Shown here: positions 50,918 to 58,950 of the stretch, one piece after another
Position numbering within the stretch: the stretch's first letter is position 1
Layout: each line of letters opens with the position of its first letter
Origin: Microbacterium oxydans
GTDB taxonomy: Bacteria; Actinomycetota; Actinomycetes; Actinomycetales; Microbacteriaceae
NCBI RefSeq assembly: GCF_000956525.1
Contig: NZ_JYIW01000024.1
Location: 62,001 to 126,000, forward strand
Reading direction: 5' to 3'
DNA: 64,000 bases
Position numbers and translations under genes: made by a program
Notes under the pieces: generated by a model
The model's input: the letters and a program-made list of their open reading frames with translations, nothing else
What the model was told of the DNA's origin: nothing
Databases searched by the model: none

Positions 50918-51045
50918 GTGATTCCTCTCGGGTGACCGGCGATCGCCGGTACGGGGTTGCGAGAGGAGGCTATGGGGCAGGGGTTACCGGTGATCTCGAC
51001 GCGGGTGAACGCGAGGTGTCCGACCGGTGGCGGGTCGACGCCGGG

Positions 51046-51558
51046 TCAGGAGCCGACCGAGTACTTGAAGCCGAGATGCGAGCCGACGTAGCCGAGCCGC
51101 TCGTAGAAGCGGTGGGCCTCGGTGCGTGCTGCGTCCGAGGTGAGCTGCACCATCGCGGCGCCCAGGGCGGGCGCTCCGGCATCCGATACCCAGCGCATGA
51201 CCGCGGATCCGATGCCGGACGAGCGGAGGTCGCTGCGCACTCGCACGGCCTCCACCAGCAGACGTCTGGCACCACGGCGGGCCATCCCGGGGATCGACGT
51301 GAGCTGCAGGGTGCCAACGACCTCGCCGTCGAGTTCGACGACGAGCAGATCGTTCGACGGCTCGGCCAGGATCTCCTCCAGCGCGGATGCGTACGCCGGG
51401 CGGTCGTCATCGGATGCGACGTCGCCGCGGGCCGCGCTGATCGGGTCGTCGGCGAGCAGGGCGATCACGGCGTCCGCATCGGCCGTCGTCGCGCGGCGCA
51501 GCACCGCGCGTCCGGCTCGGGAGTCGATCGGATGCGGGAGGGGGAGGGCGTCGAGCAT
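51046..51558 (-). CDS. GNAT-family N-acetyltransferase
   Basis: 170 residues. Acetyl-CoA motif VRVRSDLRSSGIGSAVMRWV and the closing ARTEAHRFYERLGYVGSHLGFKYSV are diagnostic. Substrate unknown. CAGACT lies 6 bases before the ATG, a near-leaderless promoter. Divergent from the TSUP transporter. Confidence 0.9.
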   Translation of the reverse strand: MLDALPLPHPIDSRAGRAVLRRATTADADAVIALLADDPISAARGDVASDDDRPAYASALEEILAEPSNDLLVVELDGEVVGTLQLTSIPGMARRGARRLLVEAVRVRSDLRSSGIGSAVMRWVSDAGAPALGAAMVQLTSDAARTEAHRFYERLGYVGSHLGFKYSVGS

Positions 51559-51620
51559 GCTGCCAGTCTGTCACCGCCGCGGCGTCGTCCGAAGCGCTTC
51601 GGGACTGGCATCCTGAACTG

Positions 51621-52472
51621 ATGGACATCGGCGCGGTACTCGGCCTCGAGCAGCTCACCTGGGGGATGCTGCTGCTGGTGATCCTCGCGGCATTCGGTGC
51701 CGGCTGGATCGACGCGGTGGTCGGCGGCGGCGGACTGCTGCAGCTCCCCGTGCTGCTGTTGATCCCCGGCATGTCACCGGTGCAGGCGCTCGCCACGAAC
51801 AAGTTCGCCTCGATCTTCGGCACCGCCACGAGCAGCGTCACCTACTACCGCCGAGCGAAACCCGACATCCGCACGGCAGTGCCGATGGCCGTGATCGCGC
51901 TCGCCGGATCGTTCGGCGGCGCGGCCGTCGCAACCGTACTGCCCTCGGCAGCGTTCAAGCCGATCATCGTGGTCGCGCTGCTCGCGGTCGCCCTGTTCAC
52001 GGCGTTCCGCCCGACCCTCGGGGCGGCGACGAAGTTGCGGTTCGAGGGACGCAAGCACCACGTGATGGCCGGCGCGGCCGGGCTCGCGATCGGGTTCTAC
52101 GACGGCATGATCGGGCCCGGGACCGGCACCTTCCTCGTGATCACCCTCGTGGCGCTGCTGGGCTACGACTTCCTGCAGGCGAGCGCCAAGGCCAAGATCG
52201 TGAACTTCGCGACGAACGCCGGAGCGCTGCTGCTGTTCATCCCGCACGGTTCGGTGCTGTGGCTGCTCGGCGGCATCCTCGCGGTGGCCAACGTCGCCGG
52301 CAGCTACCTCGGGTCTCGCATGGCGATCGCGCGCGGCGCGACGTTCATCCGTGTGGTGTTCCTCGTGGTCGTGATCGCGCTGATCGGCAAGCTCGGCGTC
52401 GACGTGTGGAACGAGAACATCGTGCCGGCGCTCGCTTCGTTCGGCCCTTCGACAAGCTCAGGGACCCACTGA
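51621..52472 (+). CDS. TSUP-family (TauE/SafE) transporter
   Basis: 283 residues, about eight spans: FGAGWIDAVVGGGGLLQLPVL and the mirrored GFYDGMIGPGTGTFLVITL are the two family repeats. Exports sulfite, sulfoacetate or related anions in studied members. The last nine residues (GPSTSSGTH) and the stop codon are encoded by a REP-like element (CTTCGACAAGCTCAGG), so the native C-terminus has been replaced or extended. Confidence 0.9.
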   Translation: MDIGAVLGLEQLTWGMLLLVILAAFGAGWIDAVVGGGGLLQLPVLLLIPGMSPVQALATNKFASIFGTATSSVTYYRRAKPDIRTAVPMAVIALAGSFGGAAVATVLPSAAFKPIIVVALLAVALFTAFRPTLGAATKLRFEGRKHHVMAGAAGLAIGFYDGMIGPGTGTFLVITLVALLGYDFLQASAKAKIVNFATNAGALLLFIPHGSVLWLLGGILAVANVAGSYLGSRMAIARGATFIRVVFLVVVIALIGKLGVDVWNENIVPALASFGPSTSSGTH

Positions 52473-52575
52473 GGCTGGGTTGCTGAGCCTGTCGAAGCAC
52501 CACGGAGGGTTGGGTTGCTGAGCCTGTCGAAGCACCACGCAGGGCTGGGTTGCTGAGCCTGTCGAAGCACACGCT
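52444..52575. repeat. REP-like palindromic element followed by three 35-base tandem repeats
   Basis: CCCTTCGACAAGCTCAGGG at 52445-52463 is the common actinobacterial/proteobacterial REP-type word. It is followed by three direct copies of a 35-base unit beginning TGGGTTGCTGAGCCTGTCGA at 52476, 52511 and 52546 (the last truncated), each containing the inverted form of the same word. Arms in opposite orientation can fold into long hairpins. A further copy lies at 58281-58302. Confidence 0.85.
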
Positions 52576-52652
52576 CGGCCTTGTGCGGCTCCCCCGGCCG
52601 AATCCCCGGCATCCGTCCGAGCGAAGCGCGCAAAGCCGAGCGAAGCGCACAT

Positions 52653-52690
52653 GACGAGACCCCGTGCTGCGGACAGCACGGGGTCTCGTC
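52653..52690. terminator. Perfect 17-pair terminator between TSUP and aspS
   Basis: GACGAGACCCCGTGCTG and its exact complement flank CGGA. Lies 18 bases past the aspS stop; works for both convergent genes. Confidence 0.85.
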
Positions 52691-52708
52691 AGACGGGAAT
52701 GTCGAGGG

Positions 52709-54490
52709 TCAGGCCTCGTCGTCTTCTGGCTCGAAGTCGACGCCGGCCTCGGCGCGCTGCGCATCGGTGATCGGCGCCGGGGCGGAGGTCAGCGGGTCGA
52801 AGCCGTTGCCGGACTTCGGGAACGCGATGACCTCGCGGATCGACTCGGTCTTGGTCAGGTGCTGCAGCACGCGGTCCATGCCGAGCGCGATTCCACCGTG
52901 CGGCGGTGCGCCGAACTTGAACGCGTCGAGCAGGAAGCCGAACTGCTCGTCCGCCTGCTCGTCGCTGATGCCCATGACCTCGAACACACGCTTCTGCACG
53001 TCTTCGCGGTGGATGCGGATCGAGCCGCCGCCGAGCTCGGAGCCGTTGCACACGATGTCGTATGCGTAGGCGAGCGCCGAGCCGGGGTCGGTGTCGAACG
53101 TGTCCTGGAACTCGGGCTTCGGACCGGTGAACGCGTGGTGCACGGCGGTCCATGCTCCGGCGCCCACCGCGACGTCGCCGGACGCAACGGCATCAGCCGC
53201 CGGCTCGAACATCGGGGCGTCGACGACCCACGTGAAGGCGAACTCGTCGGGGTTCAGGTAGCCGAGACGGCGACCGATCTCGACGCGTGCGGCGCCGAGC
53301 AGTGCACGGCTCTGCTTGGTGTCGCCCGCGGCGAAGAACACGCAGTCGCCCGGCTCAGCGCCGACGAACGCGGCGAGGCCTGCCTGCTCCGCCTCGGAGA
53401 GGTTCTTGGCGGCGGGTCCGCCGAGCGAGCCGTCCTCGTTGAAGAGCACGTAGGCGAGACCGCGGGCGCCGCGCTGCTTCGCCCAGTCCTGCCATGCGTC
53501 GAGCTGCTTGCGCGGCTGCGATGCACCGCCGGGCATACGGACCGCGCCGACGTACTCGGCCTGGAACACACGGAACGGGGTGTCCTTGAAGTACTCGGTG
53601 GCTTCGACGAGCTCGAGACCGAAGCGCAGGTCGGGCTTGTCGGAGCCGTACTTCGACATCGCCTCGGCGTAGGTCATGCGCGGCAGCGGTGTCGAGACCT
53701 CGACGCCGATCGTGGCCCACATCGCCTGGATGAGCGACTCCATGAGCGTGATGACGTCTTCCTGGTCGACGAAGCTCATCTCGATGTCGAGCTGCGTGAA
53801 CTCCGGCTGACGGTCGGCGCGGAAGTCCTCGTCGCGGTAGCAACGAGCGATCTGGAAGTACTTCTCCACACCGCCGACCATCAGCAGCTGCTTGAACAGC
53901 TGCGGCGACTGCGGCAGGGCGTACCAGCTGCCGGGGCTCAGGCGGGCCGGCACCAGGAAGTCGCGGGCGCCCTCAGGCGTCGAGCGGGTGAGCGTCGGGG
54001 TCTCGACCTCGGTGAAGTCCTCGCTGTGCAGCACGTCTCGGATCGCCTTGTAGACGTTCGAGCGCAGACGAAGGGCGGATGCAGGGACCGGACGACGCAG
54101 GTCGAGGTAGCGGTACTTGAGGCGCGCCTCTTCACCGACCGTCTCGCTCTCGGCGAGTGCCGTCGAGACCTGGAACGGCAGCGGAGCGGACTCGTTGAGC
54201 ACCTCGACCTCGGCCGCGATCAGCTCGACCTCGCCGGTGGGCAGGTTCGGGTTCGCGTTGCCCTCGGGGCGCTGCGAGACCACGCCGGTGACCTTGAGCA
54301 CGAACTCGTTGCGCAGCGGGTGGGCGATCTCCTCGTCGCGGATGACGACCTGGGCGATGCCCGAAGCATCCCGAAGATCGATGAAAGCGACTCCTCCGTG
54401 GTCACGACGGCGATCGACCCAACCCGCGAGGGTGACGGTCTGACCGATGTGCTCGGCTCGCAGTGAGCCTGCCGAGTGGGTGCGAAGCAC
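52709..54490 (-). CDS. aspS: Aspartate--tRNA ligase
   Basis: 593 residues. Class II synthetase: N-terminal OB-fold anticodon domain ([23 protein letters not shown]), motif 2 [23 protein letters not shown] (split here for length), a bacterial GAD insertion, and motif 3 [13 protein letters not shown]. Charges tRNA-Asp. As in other actinobacteria lacking an obvious asnS it may be non-discriminating and also aspartylate tRNA-Asn; the sequence alone does not decide this. GTG start with AAGGA upstream. Confidence 0.97.
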   Translation of the reverse strand: MLRTHSAGSLRAEHIGQTVTLAGWVDRRRDHGGVAFIDLRDASGIAQVVIRDEEIAHPLRNEFVLKVTGVVSQRPEGNANPNLPTGEVELIAAEVEVLNESAPLPFQVSTALAESETVGEEARLKYRYLDLRRPVPASALRLRSNVYKAIRDVLHSEDFTEVETPTLTRSTPEGARDFLVPARLSPGSWYALPQSPQLFKQLLMVGGVEKYFQIARCYRDEDFRADRQPEFTQLDIEMSFVDQEDVITLMESLIQAMWATIGVEVSTPLPRMTYAEAMSKYGSDKPDLRFGLELVEATEYFKDTPFRVFQAEYVGAVRMPGGASQPRKQLDAWQDWAKQRGARGLAYVLFNEDGSLGGPAAKNLSEAEQAGLAAFVGAEPGDCVFFAAGDTKQSRALLGAARVEIGRRLGYLNPDEFAFTWVVDAPMFEPAADAVASGDVAVGAGAWTAVHHAFTGPKPEFQDTFDTDPGSALAYAYDIVCNGSELGGGSIRIHREDVQKRVFEVMGISDEQADEQFGFLLDAFKFGAPPHGGIALGMDRVLQHLTKTESIREVIAFPKSGNGFDPLTSAPAPITDAQRAEAGVDFEPEDDEA

Positions 54491-54631
54491 GGAGTATTCC
54501 TTCTGATCTGGGAAATGGGGAACCCGCCCATTCTACGGGGGCGCGCGGGGCCGATCCGGCGTGTTCTGCGGGGCGGAGCCGATCGTCAGTATGATCGCCA
54601 CGACCCAGCCATCACACAGAAAGGGTGCACC

Positions 54632-55006
54632 GTGGACTCCAACGGCATCTCCGATCTCTACGCATCGATCTTCTCCGGCACCACGGGTCTGATCACCCTG
54701 GTGTTCTATGTGCTCGTCGTCATCGGCCTCTGGAAGGTGTTCACGAAGGCCGGTCACCCCGGCATCTTCGCGATCATCCCGATCCTGAACGTCATCTTCC
54801 TGGTGCGCATCGCCGGTCTGTCCGGGTGGTGGTCGCTGCTGTACCTGATCCCGGTCGTCAACATCATCTTCGGCATCATCGTCGCGGTGAAGCTCGGTGA
54901 GCGCTTCAACAAGGGCGCGGTGTTCTCGTTCTTCCTGCTCTTCCTGTTCCCCTACATCGGGTACTTGATCCTCGGCTTCGGAGAGTCCCGCTACAGCCGG
55001 GCCTGA
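54632..55006 (+). CDS. DUF5684-like small membrane protein
   Basis: 124 residues, three or four spans: LITLVFYVLVVIGLWKVFTKAG, PGIFAIIPILNVIFLVRIAG, GWWSLLYLIPVVNIIFGIIVAVKLGERF. The repeated 'AGxPGWxxxIPIxNxIxLxxIxG' pattern is typical of DUF5684. Function unknown. GTG 54632 has AGAAAGGG upstream; the upstream extension reads into the aspS promoter. Confidence 0.82.
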   Translation: MDSNGISDLYASIFSGTTGLITLVFYVLVVIGLWKVFTKAGHPGIFAIIPILNVIFLVRIAGLSGWWSLLYLIPVVNIIFGIIVAVKLGERFNKGAVFSFFLLFLFPYIGYLILGFGESRYSRA

Positions 55007-55007
55007 C

Positions 55008-55637
55008 ATGCCGGCGAAGCGACTGCACCTCGTGCGTCACGGCGAGGTGCACAACCCTTCCCGTGTGCTCTACGGCCGACTGCCCGACTACCACCTGAGT
55101 ACGGCGGGTCGGCGGATGGCTCAGGCGGCCGCCGATCACGTCGGCTCGCTCGGGCGTCCGGTCAGCGCGCTGTACTCCTCGCCGCTCGAGCGCGCGCAGG
55201 AGTCCGCTGAACCGTTCGCCGAGCGCTTCGACCTGGTGCCCGAGATCGATATCCGGGTGATCGAGCCGACGAACGTGTTCGAGGGCACTCAGATGCGCCG
55301 CTCGCTGATGAATCCGATGAACTGGTGGCACCTGCGGCAGCCCTCGGTGCCGAGTTGGGGCGAGCCGTACACGTCGATCGCGGAGCGGATGCTCGGAGCC
55401 ATGGACGAAGCGTGGACCGCGGCCGACGGCGGGGACGTGGTCATGGTCTCGCACCAGGCGCCGATCTGGATCACGCATCTCCGGGTGGCGGGTCTGCCGC
55501 TGCGGCACGACCCGCGCACCCGTCGCTGCGCCCTGTCGAGCGTGACGTCGTTCGAACGTGTCGGCGACGTCTGGCGAGAGGTCGCGTACGCAGAGCCCGC
55601 CGCGACGGATGGCGCGGTGGACGTCGGAGCGGTCTGA
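55008..55637 (+). CDS. Histidine phosphatase family protein
   Basis: 209 residues. Phosphoglycerate-mutase-like fold: RLHLVRHGEVHNPS with catalytic His in the RHG motif (residues 10-12), VSALYSSPLERAQESAEPF, and the second His in VVMVSHQAPIW. Substrate unknown. Starts 1 base after the DUF5684 stop, so they form an operon. Confidence 0.92.
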   Translation: MPAKRLHLVRHGEVHNPSRVLYGRLPDYHLSTAGRRMAQAAADHVGSLGRPVSALYSSPLERAQESAEPFAERFDLVPEIDIRVIEPTNVFEGTQMRRSLMNPMNWWHLRQPSVPSWGEPYTSIAERMLGAMDEAWTAADGGDVVMVSHQAPIWITHLRVAGLPLRHDPRTRRCALSSVTSFERVGDVWREVAYAEPAATDGAVDVGAV

Positions 55638-55664
55638 CCCGCCAGACGCTCAGCGCAGCCGGGT

Positions 55665-56570
55665 TCAGTGCCCGGCGGTCAGCAGCGACTGGATGACGCC
55701 CACCGCTGCGAGCTGTCCCGCGGTTGCGGCCATCATCACGGCCGCCATCGGACCGGGCATCGCAGCGCGGTGTGCGAGGTCACCGGCTGCATACACGCCC
55801 GGCTCAGTGGTGCGGCCGAAGTCGTCGATCTCGATCGCGCCCGACTCCAGCATCCCGAGGCCCAACTGCTGAGCGAACGGGGCGCGCTGGCGCATCGAGC
55901 CCGCGGCCATGAAGATGCCGGCAGCGGCATACTCGGCGTCGGCGGTGCGAACGACGACGCCGGCATCGTCGGCCGAGACGGCGATCGCGGGTGACCCGCT
56001 CACCCGCACGCCACGTGCCTCGAGCGCGCTGACCTCGTCAGCGGTGAACCGCTCATCGACCGGGATCACGGTGATCTCGCTCACGATCCGGCCGAGCATC
56101 GCGATCAGATGCTGCGCGCGGGCAGCTCCGCCGATCACGGCGATCGGCCTGTCGGCATGCTCGTGGCCGTCGCAGAACGGGCACGCGAAGACCTTGCGTC
56201 CCCACAACGCCGACAGCCCGTCGATCTCGGGCAGATCGTCGACGACACCGGTGGCGAGGATGATGTTCCGAGCGGATGCCGACGCGCCGCCGAGCAGCGT
56301 GACGACGAAGTCGCCCTCGACGCCGGCGATGCCCTCGACCGTCGCGGTGCGGATCTCGACGTCGTGATACGCCGCGAGCTGGGTGCGGGCTGTCGCGCGG
56401 AACTCCGCCGGCGGGGTGCCGTCGTTCGCGATCACGTTGTGCATGTGCTGCACCGTGCCGTTGCGGTACTCGCCGGAGTCGAGCAGCAGGGTCGAGCGGT
56501 GCATCCGGCCGAGCGTCAGGGCTGCCTGCAGTCCTGCGGGTCCGGCGCCGATCACGATCGCGTCATACAT
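55665..56570 (-). CDS. Thioredoxin-reductase-like FAD/NAD(P)-dependent oxidoreductase
   Basis: 301 residues. FAD-binding VIGAGPAGLQAALTLGR, redox motif ACPFCDGHE (Cys130, Cys133) and NADPH region IAVIGGAARAQHL, ending GVYAAGDLAHRAA. The CPFC motif and length fit the TrxB-like branch related to ferredoxin/bacillithiol-type reductases rather than canonical TrxB (CATC). It may reduce a low-molecular or protein disulfide. Promoter has a 19-base spacer filled by a palindrome, the mark of MerR-type activation, and a MerR gene is encoded divergently. Confidence 0.88.
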   Translation of the reverse strand: MYDAIVIGAGPAGLQAALTLGRMHRSTLLLDSGEYRNGTVQHMHNVIANDGTPPAEFRATARTQLAAYHDVEIRTATVEGIAGVEGDFVVTLLGGASASARNIILATGVVDDLPEIDGLSALWGRKVFACPFCDGHEHADRPIAVIGGAARAQHLIAMLGRIVSEITVIPVDERFTADEVSALEARGVRVSGSPAIAVSADDAGVVVRTADAEYAAAGIFMAAGSMRQRAPFAQQLGLGMLESGAIEIDDFGRTTEPGVYAAGDLAHRAAMPGPMAAVMMAATAGQLAAVGVIQSLLTAGH

Positions 56571-56608
56571 GGGGGAGTCCTTCCGACGTGCGGGTTGCGT
56601 TCACCGAC

Positions 56609-56644
56609 AGTCTGTGACTTCATGTTGACATGAAGTCAAGTGCT
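56609..56644 (-). promoter_or_regulatory. MerR-type promoter/operator of the thioredoxin-reductase-like gene
   Basis: Minus strand TTGACT (56634-56639), 19-base spacer, CAGACT (56609-56614). TGACTTCATG and CATGAAGTCA (56615-56624 and 56629-56638) form a perfect 10-base inverted repeat around TTGA, overlapping the -35 and filling the spacer. An over-long spacer with a centred palindrome is how MerR-family activators work. Confidence 0.7.
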
Positions 56645-56716
56645 GAGCATCCGTGGTCCGTCGGCGATCTCGTTGACCCGCGAAACGTGCTGTCGGGTGC
56701 ACGTTGGCCGGACTTA

Positions 56717-56734
56717 CAGACGGGTGCCCGTCTG
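56717..56734. promoter_or_regulatory. 18-base palindrome upstream of the MerR gene
   Basis: CAGACGGG-TG-CCCGTCTG, perfect 8-base arms, 66 bases before the MerR start. Could be a second operator or a short transcript-ending hairpin. Sequence unlike the 56615 palindrome, so probably a different protein binds it. Confidence 0.45.
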
Positions 56735-56799
56735 GAGGATGCGCTCGGTGTCCCACTCTGGCCGGTATACGAGGAGCGGGGTGGATCGGAGTGAAGCTC

Positions 56800-57180
56800 A
56801 TGAGCATCGGCGACGTCGCTCGCGAGATGGGCCTGCCCACGAACGTCCTCCGGCACTGGGAAGCGGTGGGGCTGTTGTCCCCGGAACGTGATGCTGGTAG
56901 CCGGAGAAAGTACGACGAGGACCAGATCGTTCGCATCGCGGTTATCCAGCGCAGCAAGGGCGCAGGAATGACGTTGGAACAGATCGGCGTGATGCTGGAC
57001 GACAGCTCACAGGAGCGGCATCAGGTGTTGCAGCAGCATCTTGACGACATCGACCGCCGGATGGAAGACATGCGCCGTTCTCGTGCGATGACGGAGCACG
57101 CAATGCAATGTCGCTCCCACGACATCGCCACGTGCCCGCGGTTCCGCGAGAACGTCGCGGATGTCATGGCGCGATTCTGA
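56800..57180 (+). CDS. MerR-family transcriptional regulator
   Basis: 126 residues. HTH: MSIGDVAREMGLPTNVLRHWEAVGLLSPERDAG (given in two parts: first 18 are the recognition region), then a dimerisation helix DSSQERHQVLQQHLDDIDRRMEDM and a C-terminal sensor segment MQCRSHDIATCPRF with two Cys and one His. That tail could bind a metal or sense redox. ATG 56800 has GGAG 8 bases upstream. The promoter of the divergent thioredoxin-reductase-like gene is the best target. Confidence 0.9.
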   Translation: MSIGDVAREMGLPTNVLRHWEAVGLLSPERDAGSRRKYDEDQIVRIAVIQRSKGAGMTLEQIGVMLDDSSQERHQVLQQHLDDIDRRMEDMRRSRAMTEHAMQCRSHDIATCPRFRENVADVMARF

Positions 57181-57313
57181 GCCTGCTCGTGTCTCAACCG
57201 CCGTTCAGCAACGACGTGAGAATCGAATTCCCCCACCACAGGAATTGAGACAGGGTGCCATTTTCACCGCTCCCTTCGAAGCCTTGTAAATGCTGGCCTG
57301 AAGTGAGCGTCCG

Positions 57314-57347
57314 ACTTCTCTGTCCCCCATTCGATGGACAGAGAAGT
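57314..57347 (+). promoter_or_regulatory. 12-pair perfect inverted repeat in the leader of the peptide operon
   Basis: ACTTCTCTGTCC and GGACAGAGAAGT flank a 10-base loop, 83 bases before the start of the secreted-peptide gene. No T-run, so an operator or mRNA-stabilising hairpin is more likely than a terminator. Earlier in the same 249-base gap, GTCTCAA/TTGAGAC and AATTCC/GGAATT arms (57191-57251) probably end the MerR transcript. Confidence 0.5.
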
Positions 57348-57429
57348 TGCGGAGCTCGCGGCTACGGTTTCGGCAACGCGTCCCCTGAGACGCGGAGCGA
57401 ATCACGCGTATCGAAACACGGAGAAGTGC

Positions 57430-57597
57430 ATGTCCCTCACTCGCCGCTCAGCAGCTGCCTTGTGCAGTGCTGTTCTTGCGTCCTCAGCCATTCTCGGATC
57501 TTCGAGTATCGCGCTTGCGGATCATGCTCCGTCCGAGGAGACGAGGCGCCCGAACGTCTCCTACCTGGTGGCCTGGGCGAGCGGATGCAACCCGTGA
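57430..57597 (+). CDS. Unrecognised small secreted peptide
   Basis: 55 residues. Textbook signal peptide: MSLTRRSAAALCSAVLASSA, hydrophobic core to about residue 28, then IALA as a likely signal peptidase I site. The mature part would be about 25 residues, beginning DHAPSEETRRPN and ending AWASGCNP. Its TGA overlaps the GTG of the next gene (GTGA), so it is co-translated with a membrane protein. Codon use is less GC3-extreme than the surrounding genes, suggesting recent acquisition or weak constraint. I know no family; a bacteriocin, signal or toxin-like peptide are possibilities. Confidence 0.6.
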   Translation: MSLTRRSAAALCSAVLASSAILGSSSIALADHAPSEETRRPNVSYLVAWASGCNP

Positions 57598-58004
57598 GCG
57601 AGGTGCATCAGATGACGACGACGCCCGAGTCCGGGAGGGTGCGGAGCGGCCCCAGCAGCGCGAGACGCATCCTCATCGCAGTCGGCCTGGTCATGTTCGC
57701 GGTGTTCGCTGTCGCCGCCTGGGTCTGCTTCGGGGTCTCGGCCACGCTGGCGTCGTCCGTGGGTGGAGAGTATCTGTTCATGACGGGGGAGGTCCCCTGG
57801 GAGCGCCACCCGCTCTACGACGCCGGTATCTACGCCGGTATCGCATTCGCCCTCGCCGGTGCGGCTTTTGCAGGTGCTGTCCTGGCTGCCTCCCTCCACA
57901 CGCCGGTGCGAGTCAGACACTTCGTGTTGCCGGTTCTCGTGCTGGGAGCCGTCGCCGCGGTGACGTACTACGTCTGCTGGATGCTTGCTCCGGCTGCAAC
58001 CTGA
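57594..58004 (+). CDS. Unrecognised three-span membrane protein
   Basis: 136 residues. Hydrophilic N-terminus (~25 residues), then three spans: about 26-48 (ILIAVGLVMFAVFAVAAWVC), 78-102 (AGIAFALAGAAFAGAVLAAS) and 110-132. Loop 1 contains GEYLFMTGEVPWERHPLYD. GTG 57594 overlaps the peptide stop; ATG 57612 is the alternative start. In such an arrangement a small membrane protein often gives immunity or helps export, but this is inference only. Confidence 0.6.
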   Translation: MSEVHQMTTTPESGRVRSGPSSARRILIAVGLVMFAVFAVAAWVCFGVSATLASSVGGEYLFMTGEVPWERHPLYDAGIYAGIAFALAGAAFAGAVLAASLHTPVRVRHFVLPVLVLGAVAAVTYYVCWMLAPAAT

Positions 58005-58034
58005 CTCAAGAGATCTACAACGAACGGAATGACC

Positions 58035-58241
58035 ATGAAGACACCCACCATCGTTGCGGCCCTCGCCGTGGGTTTGCTCGTCGCTACCGTCGGAACGAAG
58101 GTCACAGTCGCCCAGAACACCACCAGTCCCTGGCTCGCCGCCGATGGGGATCAGGTCCGCAACGCTGGCAGGTTGAGGTCGCGCACAGCCATGACGCGAG
58201 CGAGCGCCGGGTACCTGGGGGCCGTATCGGCCTACGCATAG
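58035..58241 (+). CDS. Second unrecognised small secreted protein
   Basis: 68 residues. Signal peptide MKTPTIVAALAVGLLVATVG, cleavage probably near VAQ, then about 42 residues: NTTSPWLAADGDQVRNAGRL to GYLGAVSAYA. ATG 58035 has ACGGA 8 bases upstream; ATG 58029 is possible. It follows the membrane protein by 30 bases. The end has a faint likeness to lactococcin-972-type C-termini (…AG…, …AYY) but the aromatic tail is missing, so it could be a truncated or frameshifted member, or unrelated. Confidence 0.45.
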   Translation: MKTPTIVAALAVGLLVATVGTKVTVAQNTTSPWLAADGDQVRNAGRLRSRTAMTRASAGYLGAVSAYA

Positions 58242-58252
58242 GAAGCCGCGCG

Positions 58253-58258
58253 TAAGCT
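58253..58258 (+). promoter_or_regulatory. -10 (TAAGCT) for the cytochrome c assembly operon
   Basis: TAAGCT ends 7 bases before GTG 58266, consistent with near-leaderless transcription. Confidence 0.4.
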
Positions 58259-58265
58259 GGGAATC

Positions 58266-58934
58266 GTGCCTCCTGCTCTCTGGGTTCCCGAGCCTGTCGA
58301 AGGGCTTTCATCCCGCAGCGGCCGCTCCACCCGCATCCGACACTCCCGTCGTGCGCTCGGAGCCGCGCTCGCCGCGGTGTTCGCGATCGGTCTGACGGCC
58401 TGTGCCCCCGACCCCGTCAGCGAATCCTTCCTCAGCGGAGAGAACACGGGCTACATCGCCGCCGACGGCGCGATCGTCGAGATCCCGGTCGCTGAACGCG
58501 GCGATCCGGTCGACTTCGGCGGTGTGACCGAGAACGGCGACACGTTCGACAGCGCCGACATCGCCGGCCAGGTCGCGGTCGTCAACTTCTGGTACGCCGG
58601 ATGCGCACCGTGCCGCGTCGAGGCGGGCGACCTCGAGAGCGTCTGGAAGCAGTACGAAGACCAGGGCGTCTCGTTCATCGGTATCAACACCCGTGACCAG
58701 GCCGACACCGCTCGCGCCTTCTCCGAGGAGTTCAAGGTCACGTACCCGAGCCTGATCGACGTCGACACCGCCGAGGCGAAGCTCGCGTTCGCGCAGGCCG
58801 TGCCGATCGCCGCGACCCCGACGACCCTCGTGCTCGACAAGCAGGGTCGTGTCGCCGCGCGCATCATCGGGCCGATCGACGGCACGTCGATCCTCTCCAC
58901 GCTCGTCAAGGACGCGCTCGCGGAGACACCGTGA
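58266..58934 (+). CDS. TlpA/ResA-type thiol-disulfide lipoprotein
   Basis: 222 residues. Thioredoxin-like: VVNFWYAGCAPCRVEAGDL with the CxxC redox site (about Cys120/Cys123). N-terminus has a basic stretch and a membrane/lipoprotein signal AAVFAIGLTACAPD. Supplies reductant to apocytochrome c haem-binding cysteines outside the membrane, electrons coming from CcdA next door. The first ~15 codons (VPEPVEG) are a translated REP-like element, so the native start may have been lost; the internal signal peptide is intact. Confidence 0.88.
   Translation: MPPALWVPEPVEGLSSRSGRSTRIRHSRRALGAALAAVFAIGLTACAPDPVSESFLSGENTGYIAADGAIVEIPVAERGDPVDFGGVTENGDTFDSADIAGQVAVVNFWYAGCAPCRVEAGDLESVWKQYEDQGVSFIGINTRDQADTARAFSEEFKVTYPSLIDVDTAEAKLAFAQAVPIAATPTTLVLDKQGRVAARIIGPIDGTSILSTLVKDALAETP
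58281..58302. repeat. REP-like word inside the 5' coding end of the tlpA-like gene
   Basis: CCCGAGCCTGTCGAAGGG (near 58284-58301) is the same element as at 52445 and 52488-52494 in inverted form. It is read in frame as P-E-P-V-E-G. Confidence 0.7.
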
Positions 58935-58950
58935 CCGCGGCGGGTGCGCG

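Noticed and set aside
52476..52575. Three 35-base tandem repeats as a CRISPR array
   Set aside because: Units are adjacent with no variable spacers, and each contains a REP-type palindrome; no cas genes nearby.
58035..58241. Lactococcin-972-type bacteriocin
   Set aside because: Only a faint C-terminal likeness, no GGTW-type centre and no ABC/7-span partner; kept as unknown.
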